Source of the DNA: Petrocella sp024636985
GTDB taxonomy: Bacteria; Bacillota; Clostridia; Lachnospirales; Vallitaleaceae
DNA: 40,178 nt
NCBI GenBank assembly: GCA_024636985.1
Contig: JAGXFY010000066.1
Span: forward strand, 1-40,178
Reading direction: 5' to 3'
Part shown: positions 32,204 through 38,242 of the stretch, piece after piece
How positions within the stretch are numbered: the first letter of the stretch is position 1
Layout: every line of letters begins with the position of its first letter
The notes under the pieces: model-generated
What the model was told of the DNA's origin: nothing
Databases searched by the model: none
What the model saw: the letters and a program-made list of their open reading frames with translations, nothing else
Translations under genes and position numbers: made by a program

Positions 32204-33490
32204 ATGTTTAAGAAGAAGTTAAAGCAAAGTGGTGATCAGGTAAAGGGTATTGATGAATTGATACAACCTTATTTAGAAATTATTGAAAATAAGGAACAGT
32301 GCATAGTTGGAACCATTGGAACGGTGAACGAATTATTACAATTTATGACAAATCTTGACTATGTAAAAGAAATGATTCAGGATGCAAACAGTCAGTCAGC
32401 GATGGTTGAAAGTGCAGCAGGAAGCAGCGAAGAAATGGCAGCTGCAATAGAAGACATCTCTAATTTTGTGCAGGAATCTAATGAAAAAATGGATCAAGCT
32501 ATTGGAGAGACGAATAAAAGCTTACATCAAGTGAACAAGACTTTTGAAAAAATTGAAGAAAATATTAATGAAATTAATGTTGTTAAAGGAATAATGCTTG
32601 AGGTAACTAAAGAAACAGTTAAAATCAATGAAATAGTGAATGTGATTAAATCGGTAGCAGATCAAACAAACCTCTTGTCTTTAAATGCTTCGATCGAAGC
32701 GGCTAGAGCAGGTGAACAAGGTCGGGGGTTTGCAGTGGTTGCGAATGAAATTAAAAAATTAGCTGAAAATACTAAAGAGCAAGTTGATATTATCAGTACA
32801 ATCGTGAGTGGGCTAAATAATAAGATAGGTTCTGCTTCTGGAGAGATAGAGCGAGTTGTTAATACTTTTTCTGGATCAAAGATTGCGATAGACGAAGCCA
32901 CTCAAGGAATTAAGGGAATTAGTACTACGATGAGTCTTGTAGGAGATAGTTTCACTTCGATTTCAGCAAATGTGCAAGAACAGACCGCAACTACACAAGA
33001 GATGTCTTCAAATCTTCAGATAATTAATGAAAAATCGATGAAGCTACAAGTTGAATCAGATAGGACTGGGCAAGCATTTTTTGATATATCACAAAAAGTG
33101 GATGGCATTCGAGTTAAAGCATTGGAATGTTCAGATAAAATAGATGTAGTGACAATGGCTGACTTAAGTATAACAGATCATCTTATGTGGAAGTGGCGTG
33201 TGTATAATATGATTTTGGGTTATACGCAGTTAGATGTAGGAAAAGTTGGTGATCATCACGGTTGTAGACTTGGCAAGTGGGTGTCAACGCTTGATCAAAA
33301 TAACAGTAATTTAAAAAACATTGTGATGAAGATGGAACGACCACATTCTGATATTCATACAATAGCAAAGAAAGCAATACAAGAATACAACAATGGCAAC
33401 AAAAGCAATGCTGAAAACTTATTGTTGGAAATCGAGAATAATTCAAAAATCGTAGTTGATTTATTGAAGGAATTAAAGCGCTACTTATAA
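32204..33490 (+). CDS. soluble chemoreceptor with CZB zinc-binding domain
   Basis: This 428-residue methyl-accepting chemotaxis protein has no membrane segment, so it signals from the cytoplasm. The start at 32204 follows CGGAGG by 10 bases; the longer frame start at 32183 precedes that site. A long coiled coil (about 60-330) contains the conserved tip DQTNLLSLNASIEAARAGE (in the hairpin that binds CheA/CheW). The C-terminal CZB domain (about 330-428) has the zinc residues: His in DHLMWKW, Cys in GCRLGKW and HSDIH. CZB domains sense zinc or hypochlorite-type oxidants in other bacteria; which applies here is unknown. No che genes are near. Confidence 0.9.
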   Translation: MFKKKLKQSGDQVKGIDELIQPYLEIIENKEQCIVGTIGTVNELLQFMTNLDYVKEMIQDANSQSAMVESAAGSSEEMAAAIEDISNFVQESNEKMDQAIGETNKSLHQVNKTFEKIEENINEINVVKGIMLEVTKETVKINEIVNVIKSVADQTNLLSLNASIEAARAGEQGRGFAVVANEIKKLAENTKEQVDIISTIVSGLNNKIGSASGEIERVVNTFSGSKIAIDEATQGIKGISTTMSLVGDSFTSISANVQEQTATTQEMSSNLQIINEKSMKLQVESDRTGQAFFDISQKVDGIRVKALECSDKIDVVTMADLSITDHLMWKWRVYNMILGYTQLDVGKVGDHHGCRLGKWVSTLDQNNSNLKNIVMKMERPHSDIHTIAKKAIQEYNNGNKSNAENLLLEIENNSKIVVDLLKELKRYL

Positions 33491-33603
33491 GATGTATAAA
33501 AATACCTGAAAAACCATTCGAGATGATTTAAAAAGTCTCAATTTTTCATACACAAATAGCCCATATTTTCATAAATAAACAATAGATATATCTCCAAACC
33601 ATG

Positions 33604-33636
33604 ACCACCGATTTTCTCTTAAATCGGTGGTTTTCT
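33604..33636 (+). terminator. intrinsic terminator after the chemoreceptor
   Basis: ACCACCGATTT (33604-33614) pairs perfectly with AAATCGGTGGT (33621-33631), then TTTCTTT. Confidence 0.85.
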
Positions 33637-33777
33637 TTAATGCAACCCTTGATATTTTATTAAGTTCCAACATATTATTAATTGTCTTGACAATTAGACT
33701 CTTACCAAAGAGAGAAGCAATAAGAAACACATTAAAAGTTGTAGATTGTGGACTAGAGCATTGCTTTATGCATACAA

Positions 33778-33806
33778 TTGACAATGCTTATCAATTAAGG
33801 GATAAT
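33778..33806 (+). promoter_or_regulatory. promoter for the tocopherol-cyclase-like gene
   Basis: TTGACA (33778-33783) and GATAAT (33801-33806) are 17 bases apart. The transcript would have a leader of about 160 bases with the GGTTATAACC palindrome at its beginning. Confidence 0.65.
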
Positions 33807-33975
33807 GTAATTATATGGAGAAGGTTATAACCTGATTTACTCATACAAGTTAGATGAAATAGTGATAATGAATGATGAGCACTTTGTTGGTCCCAAATAA
33901 TATAGAAACTATAGAGTGTCTTGTGGTAGCTTAAATATAGATACCAAGGATACTCTTATAAGTAGGTAAGTTGTG

Positions 33976-34941
33976 ATGAATAAACATAAACATCCAGAGA
34001 ACTTTCAAAAAAAGAATTACAATAAAGCCTATTTTGAGGGTTGGTATTATAAGCAAGTAACAGCAGATGAAAAGAATACTGTTAGTTTTATTCCTGGTGT
34101 GAATTTTGATGAATTCGGTGCCAAGAGTTTTATTCAATGTCTCCATTATAATGAAAATAATGAGCTAACTGCCTATATGATTGATTACCCTATAGAGGCT
34201 TTTTCTACTAAAGAAAAACATTTTTCTGTTTCTATTGGTAAGAGTAAGTTTTCGCTGGATAACATTGTATTAGATATTCAATCTGAGAATTTGGAAGTTA
34301 CTGGCAGTGTTAAACTAATGGGTCTTACACACATTGAAACATCCTGTCTTAACCCTAATATTATGGGTTTCTTTAGTTATATCCCTTTTATGGAGTGTAA
34401 GCATGGCCTCATTAGTATGTGTCATCATCTAAGTGGCTCTTTATACATCAATGGCGCAGTTATTGATTTTGCAGGTGGTAAAGGCTATATTGAAAAGGAC
34501 TGGGGGAAATCTTTTCCAACGGATTATATTTGGATACAATCGAATCATTTTGAGGATAGTACGACAGGGTTGTTTTGCTCAGTAGCGACAATACCATTTT
34601 TATCATTTACCTTTACCGGTTATATATGCAATTTAATTCATCAAGGAAAAGAATATCGCTTTGCAACGTATAATGGATCAAAGCTAGTAGTGAATGAACG
34701 TACAGACACAAGTGTTCATCTAATACTAAAGAACAAACGACATACTTTAGAGATAAAAGGTGTGGTACTACTTTCTAAAAACTTGTTAGCTCCTAAGCTA
34801 GGATCAATGAACAAAACAATTAAGGAAGGTTTATCTGGAAAAGTAGAAATACTATTAAAAGATAAGAAAGACAATATAATACTTAAGTCTAAAAGTCATA
34901 AGTGCGGTATGGAACTGGTTGAAATGCTACTTCCTAAATAA
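33976..34941 (+). CDS. tocopherol-cyclase-like (carotenoid/lipocalin-fold) protein
   Basis: The protein has 321 residues from the ATG at 33976 (a GTG one codon earlier is possible; AGGT lies upstream). It matches the bacterial relatives of plant tocopherol cyclase: the opening FEGWYYKQV (residues 20-28), GGKGYIEKDWGKSFP near 165-179 and YIWIQSNHFED just after, aromatic-rich blocks of the double lipocalin-like fold. There is no signal peptide. The organism has no sign of tocopherol synthesis here, and the molecular function of these bacterial proteins is unknown; binding or cyclising a hydrophobic molecule is a guess. It is alone in its transcript, with its own promoter. Confidence 0.82.
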   Translation: MNKHKHPENFQKKNYNKAYFEGWYYKQVTADEKNTVSFIPGVNFDEFGAKSFIQCLHYNENNELTAYMIDYPIEAFSTKEKHFSVSIGKSKFSLDNIVLDIQSENLEVTGSVKLMGLTHIETSCLNPNIMGFFSYIPFMECKHGLISMCHHLSGSLYINGAVIDFAGGKGYIEKDWGKSFPTDYIWIQSNHFEDSTTGLFCSVATIPFLSFTFTGYICNLIHQGKEYRFATYNGSKLVVNERTDTSVHLILKNKRHTLEIKGVVLLSKNLLAPKLGSMNKTIKEGLSGKVEILLKDKKDNIILKSKSHKCGMELVEMLLPK

Positions 34942-34952
34942 GTTAAAGATAA

Positions 34953-35060
34953 TTGGATGACATTCAATTCACAAATATCTACAATGCCATAGAATGTGGT
35001 AAGCTTAAGCTAGTATTTGACAATGTGCCTATAGTTAGATATGACAGTGGCTATATCTGA
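34953..35060 (+). other. possible 3' gene remnant (35 codons)
   Basis: A frame following a TAA is open to TGA at 35058-35060 and reads like protein: NAIECGKLKLVFDNVPIVRYDSGYI in overlapping pieces. No start with a ribosome site is visible. It may be the tail of a deleted gene, or chance. Confidence 0.2.
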
Positions 35061-35062
35061 TC

Positions 35063-35923
35063 TCAACTCGAGACTTTATGACTTTTGGAAAAATATGCAA
35101 AGGTGGCATTAATTTCACCACCGATATATACAATTAGGCTACACATATTAAGCCATAATAATAAAACAATGATGCTTCCGACACTGCCATAAAGCTTCGT
35201 ATAGTTGCCAAAGTTCTTAACATAATAAGAAAATAGTAGAGATATGAGTATCCACATAATAGATGTGAACAAGGCACCACCGATAACATTCTTGATTTTC
35301 AACTGTCGACAAGGCGCATATTTATAAAAGAGTATGAAGAAAACAACCATTAGAATTATGGGCAATAGAAGCCGGACGAGTGTCCAACTAGTCAAATAAG
35401 TACCATCAATTCCAACTAGAGTGAAGAATTTTGTGGCCAATATATCCCCCAAAACCAATAACATAAAATTAGTGAAGATTAGAGAAGGGATGGTAAAGGT
35501 TGTAACAAGTGTTATAAGTTGAACGTGAATAAATGATCGCATTTCTTTCACATCATAGGCGCGGTTGATTCCTTTTATTAGAGATTTGACCCCTTTAGAA
35601 GTACTCCACAAAGCACTAATCATACCTAAAGACAAAAAAGTAAGACTCCCATTATTTAAGACTTCTTTAATGATATTGGTTAGTAACCGAGCTGTTTCAT
35701 TGGGTAAAATAGTGTTCAAACTTGTATATACAGTGGTTTCATCAAGGGGCGTGAAGCCCAAGAGGCTTATTAAGAAAATAAGAAAGGGGAATATAGATAA
35801 GAATAGATAGTAGGTAGTCTGGGCAGCAAGGCCACCTAAGTCATCCTCTTTTATTCGTTTTATAAGTTGTTTTGTAAATTGTTTTATAAATTGTTTAATT
35901 TCATTTTTCATCAATTTGTTCAT
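35063..35923 (-). CDS. YihY/BrkB-family inner membrane protein
   Basis: Read leftwards, the protein has 286 residues from the ATG at 35923, the usual length. AGGTG lies just upstream and a promoter ends 23 bases before it, so the longer frame to 36064 is non-coding. It has six helices, with EDDLGGLAAQTTYYLFLSIFPF (about 22-43, in overlapping pieces) and LYGSVGSIIVLLLWLNMCSLIVYIGGEIN near the end (about 245-273), both family hallmarks. Once called ribonuclease BN, the family is not a nuclease; a transport or envelope role is supposed. It is divergent from the leader and YtxH operon at 36070. Confidence 0.9.
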   Translation of the reverse strand: MNKLMKNEIKQFIKQFTKQLIKRIKEDDLGGLAAQTTYYLFLSIFPFLIFLISLLGFTPLDETTVYTSLNTILPNETARLLTNIIKEVLNNGSLTFLSLGMISALWSTSKGVKSLIKGINRAYDVKEMRSFIHVQLITLVTTFTIPSLIFTNFMLLVLGDILATKFFTLVGIDGTYLTSWTLVRLLLPIILMVVFFILFYKYAPCRQLKIKNVIGGALFTSIMWILISLLFSYYVKNFGNYTKLYGSVGSIIVLLLWLNMCSLIVYIGGEINATFAYFSKSHKVSS

Positions 35924-35945
35924 ATCAACACCTGCCTTCAGAAAT

Positions 35946-35974
35946 AGATTATCAATAATATTGGTACTTGTCAA
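35946..35974 (-). promoter_or_regulatory. promoter of the YihY-family gene
   Basis: On the minus strand TTGACA (35974-35969) and TAATCT (35951-35946) are 17 bases apart. The start would be near 35939, giving a leader of only about 16 bases with the AGGTG ribosome site. Confidence 0.75.
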
Positions 35975-36069
35975 ATGGAACAAGTACTGATATATAAAGA
36001 CATAAAGGGCAAGAGTGATTATATCAAAAATTATAAGAAAAATAGCACGATCCTTAAAAACCACAGAAT

Positions 36070-36098
36070 TTGACGAATACAGATTTTAGGAGTAAAAT
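36070..36098 (+). promoter_or_regulatory. promoter of a short leader before the YtxH operon
   Basis: TTGACG (36070-36075) and TAAAAT (36093-36098) are 17 bases apart, the same hexamers as the purine promoter. It is divergent from the YihY promoter 100 bases away. Confidence 0.7.
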
Positions 36099-36104
36099 TA
36101 AACA

Positions 36105-36192
36105 TAGTAAGTGGAAAACTTAATATTATCTTGGTACGAACACTAACGTACTTTGATCACGAAACAGAACTCTATATAGCGTTCTGTTTTTT
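36105..36192 (+). ncRNA. short terminated leader RNA: possible attenuator or small RNA
   Basis: From the expected start near 36105, the RNA folds a small hairpin (GTACG-aacacta-ACGTAC region, 36133-36152) and then a terminator, ACAGAAC (36164-36170) with GTTCTGT (36181-36187) and six T to 36192. The product would be about 88 bases. The YtxH gene begins 88 bases further on. It could be an attenuator for that operon or an independent small RNA; I recognise no ligand motif. Confidence 0.45.
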
Positions 36193-36279
36193 GTACAATT
36201 AATGACATATCGTTATTAATCAATCAATCTGGATCAAGAAAGTTGTATGGATAGCCAGAACAACTTATGAGGAGGATCA

Positions 36280-36594
36280 ATGACTTTAATAAAAAAAGTA
36301 AAAAAAATTGCAAAAAAATTAGTAAACCAAAACAGAAAAAAATCAATAGGCATCAGAAAAATAATGCTTGTAGGAATAGGTTTAATTAGTGCTATAGGCA
36401 TTGCAACTAAGATGATTCTAACACCCAAGTCACAAAAAAAAATCACTTCAATAATTTCTAAAGACACAAAAAATACTATGGACAATATAGCAGATAAGTC
36501 AGACGAAGTTAAGAGCATCATAGAAGAGGGTTATCATAACATAAATAAAAAACTACAAAAAGTAGGAAAAAAAATAACTAAGGAATTAGAATAG
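36280..36594 (+). CDS. YtxH-like small membrane protein
   Basis: The 104-residue protein is very Lys-rich. A basic start (KKVKKIAKKLVNQNRKK) precedes one hydrophobic helix at about 28-44 and a helical tail predicted to form a coiled coil (KDTKNTMDNIADKSDEVKS). This layout resembles the YtxH family of stress-induced proteins, although the match is by pattern, not by a diagnostic motif. GGAGG lies just upstream. The lmo0937-type gene follows 11 bases later, and a PRC-barrel gene follows that, so the three probably form a general stress operon. Confidence 0.7.
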   Translation: MTLIKKVKKIAKKLVNQNRKKSIGIRKIMLVGIGLISAIGIATKMILTPKSQKKITSIISKDTKNTMDNIADKSDEVKSIIEEGYHNINKKLQKVGKKITKELE

Positions 36595-36605
36595 GAGGAA
36601 GTATC

Positions 36606-36749
36606 ATGCTAGAGATCATTGCAATTATATTAATTGTGTTATGGGTATTAGGTATGGTTACAAGTGTCACCATAGGAGGATTTATACATGTACTCCTTGT
36701 GATCGCTGTTATTGTCATCATACTACGAGTTATTAGAGGGAAAAAATGA
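36606..36749 (+). CDS. lmo0937-family (DUF5670) membrane microprotein
   Basis: The 47-residue protein has two short helices around the conserved centre GGFIHVLLVIAV, with LVLWVLG-type first helix and a basic RVIRGKK end. This is the pattern of the lmo0937 family, small membrane proteins found in many bacteria and often made under envelope or osmotic stress. AGGAGG lies seven bases upstream of the ATG. It sits between the YtxH-like and PRC-barrel genes. Its exact role is unknown. Confidence 0.85.
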   Translation: MLEIIAIILIVLWVLGMVTSVTIGGFIHVLLVIAVIVIILRVIRGKK

Positions 36750-36810
36750 TTGTGAAAAGCAAATTAGTCGTGTGGCTTCAACGGAGCTTGATTAAAAAAG
36801 GAGAACTAAT

Positions 36811-37575
36811 ATGTTAAATAAATTTAAAATAATAAAGAATTATATATTGAACTGTCAGGACGGAGAAATAGGAAAAGTGAAAGATTTCTATTTTGATGAT
36901 CAAGCATGGACAATCAGATATCTAATTGTTAATACAGGAAACTGGTTGACCGGTAGGCAGGTGTTGATTTCACCACATTCAATCATATCCGTGAATAAGG
37001 ACGAAGAGTACATTACCGTTAGTTTGACAAAAAGTCAGATTGAAAACAGCCCAATATTAGAAAGCAATAAGCCGGTCTCAAAGCAATTCCAGGAAGAATT
37101 CCATGGATATTATGGATATCCAATGTATACAACAGTTACAGGTTATGGAGGATTAGGCCTTGTTTTACCTCGTAGACCTGATGAAAAAACAGATGGAGAA
37201 GCGTTGGTAAATAAAATTGAAGACGAGAATGAATGGAATCCGAATTTGCGTAGTACGCATATTGTGAGTGGATACGGTATTCAAGCTTCAGACGATAAAA
37301 TCGGTCATTTAGAGGATTTTATCATCGATACGGAAACTTGGGAGATTCATTATTTGGAAATCGATACAAATAATTGGTTTCCCGGAAAGAAAGTTATTAT
37401 ATCACCCAATTGGATAGATCATGTTAGTTGGAATGATTCAAAAGTATTCGTCAATCTTAGCACGGATGAAATTAAACAGTCACCGGAATACAATGAAGAA
37501 ACTCTTTTAGACCGTGAGTTTGAGACGAAATTACACAAACATTACAATCGTACTGCTTATTGGCTCGACAAATAA
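36811..37575 (+). CDS. double PRC-barrel domain protein
   Basis: The 254 residues contain two copies of the PRC-barrel fold. IGKVKDFYFDDQAWTIRYLI (about 20-39) is repeated as IGHLEDFIIDTETWEIHYLE (about 167-186), each followed by NxxNW and a VLISPxxI or VIISPNWI strand. A Gly/Tyr-rich linker (YGYPMYTTVTGYGG) joins them. There is no membrane helix. PRC-barrels occur in photosynthetic reaction centre H subunit and RimM; standalone doubles like this are common in soil and gut bacteria and appear stress-linked, with unknown role. AAAGGAG precedes the ATG, 61 bases after the lmo0937-type gene. Confidence 0.88.
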   Translation: MLNKFKIIKNYILNCQDGEIGKVKDFYFDDQAWTIRYLIVNTGNWLTGRQVLISPHSIISVNKDEEYITVSLTKSQIENSPILESNKPVSKQFQEEFHGYYGYPMYTTVTGYGGLGLVLPRRPDEKTDGEALVNKIEDENEWNPNLRSTHIVSGYGIQASDDKIGHLEDFIIDTETWEIHYLEIDTNNWFPGKKVIISPNWIDHVSWNDSKVFVNLSTDEIKQSPEYNEETLLDREFETKLHKHYNRTAYWLDK

Positions 37576-37746
37576 GACGTAAATGGTAATGCTTAAAGAG
37601 CAGATCTAAGAAGTACTAAATCTAGGTGATGTCATAAACAATAGATTTAGCCATGTGAAGATTATCAGTTCTCTATCTGTAGGATTATTATATATTGCAA
37701 AAAATGTCAGATTAATCACGTATATTATTGCAAAAGTGAGAATAAT
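37576..37746 (+). other. gap with an inverted repeat
   Basis: CTAAATCTA (37617-37625) and TAGATTTAG (37643-37651) form a 9-bp inverted repeat around 17 bases, without a following T-run. It may be a weak end structure for the PRC-barrel transcript. I see no gene. Confidence 0.4.
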
Positions 37747-37775
37747 TTGTTGGTTTAGGAAGGGTATGTTATAAT
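37747..37775 (+). promoter_or_regulatory. promoter of the c-di-GMP riboswitch
   Basis: TTGTTG (37747-37752) and TATAAT (37770-37775) are 17 bases apart. The start near 37782 is right at the 5' side of the aptamer. Confidence 0.7.
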
Positions 37776-37779
37776 AATA

Positions 37780-37874
37780 GTAGTAAAAGGGCAAACCTGT
37801 TAAAAAATAGGGACGCAAAGTCAGAAATCTAAGGTATAGAGGTTGAATTTCATATACTAAGGTCGTTCGACTAC
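37780..37874 (+). promoter_or_regulatory. class I cyclic-di-GMP riboswitch (GEMM-I)
   Basis: The invariant blocks GGGCAAACC (37789-37797) and GGGACGCAAAG (37810-37820) are present, joined by the P2 hairpin CCTGTT-AAAA-AATAGG, and followed by CTAAGG and a P3 stem (about 37834-37856). P1 would pair GTAGT (37780-37784) with ACTAC (37870-37874). The tip AAAA, in place of the usual GAAA, is unusual. Some GEMM-I relatives bind cyclic AMP-GMP, so the ligand is not absolutely certain. It lies upstream of a GGDEF/HD-GYP gene. Confidence 0.83.
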
Positions 37875-37903
37875 ATTTATTGTACTTAAATGTAGTTTTT
37901 TTT
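37869..37903 (+). terminator. expression platform of the c-di-GMP riboswitch
   Basis: ACTACATTTA (37870-37879) pairs with TAAATGTAGT (37887-37896), then seven more T. The ACTAC that starts this terminator is also the 3' strand of P1 of the aptamer. The two cannot form together, so a ligand that stabilises P1 should allow read-through (an ON switch). This is inferred from pairing. Confidence 0.8.
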
Positions 37904-37930
37904 GTATATTTTTACAAGTAAGGTAACAAT

Positions 37931-37992
37931 GATTAAGGTGTCAAAACTATATAGTGGTAGAATTAGAGAAACTTAGTTTTGACACCTTAATC
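37931..37992. repeat. 19-bp perfect inverted repeat
   Basis: GATTAAGGTGTCAAAACTA (37931-37949) and TAGTTTTGACACCTTAATC (37974-37992) are perfect inverse copies around 24 bases. No T-run follows on either strand, so it is not a normal terminator. It may be the remains of an insertion element (paired ends) or a large protein or RNA site. It lies between the riboswitch and the GGDEF gene. Confidence 0.85.
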
Positions 37993-38242
37993 AACCATAA
38001 GTAGACATTTAAATTTGATGTTTTCATCATAAAGTTACTAATCAAAATACTATTAGTTTGAATAATATAAGCTTTCATTTCTGGATTCTGAAGGCTTTTT
38101 GTTGTATATAACATTACTTAATCAGTAAGTGGATTTGAGACACTCAAGGGTGGTAATCTTTTATTTACCTAGATACCATTTTCAATTTAGAAAGGAGCGT
38201 ATACTTGTATAATTTCTTTATATTTAGTATACAAGGAATCAA
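37993..38242 (+). other. leader region of the GGDEF/HD-GYP gene
   Basis: No terminator or sizeable gene is seen here. Near the end a strong AAAGGAG (38191-38197) precedes an in-frame-independent TTG at 38205 that opens a 24-codon frame overlapping the next start. CTTGTATA (38204-38211) and TATACAAG (38228-38235) form a hairpin that would cover part of the AAGGA serving the ATG at 38243. A TATAAT lies at 38208-38213. Confidence 0.4.

Larger units (their letters stand above)
33491..33975 (+). other. 485-base gap with terminator, promoter and palindrome
   Basis: After the terminator at 33604-33636 there is a promoter at 33778-33806 and a perfect 10-bp palindrome GGTTATAACC (33823-33832) near the expected start site, a possible operator. 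A 67-codon frame from 33627 begins inside the terminator and has no ribosome site; it is probably not a gene, although part of it (LEHCFMHTIDNAYQLRD) could be a remnant. Confidence 0.45.

Noticed and set aside
33627..33830. 67-codon frame after the chemoreceptor terminator
   Set aside because: It starts inside the terminator stem, has no ribosome site and its composition is only partly protein-like.
35924..36064. N-terminal extension of the YihY-family frame with a hydrophobic stretch
   Set aside because: It contains the TTGACA/TAATCT promoter of the gene, and the ATG at 35923 gives the normal family length.
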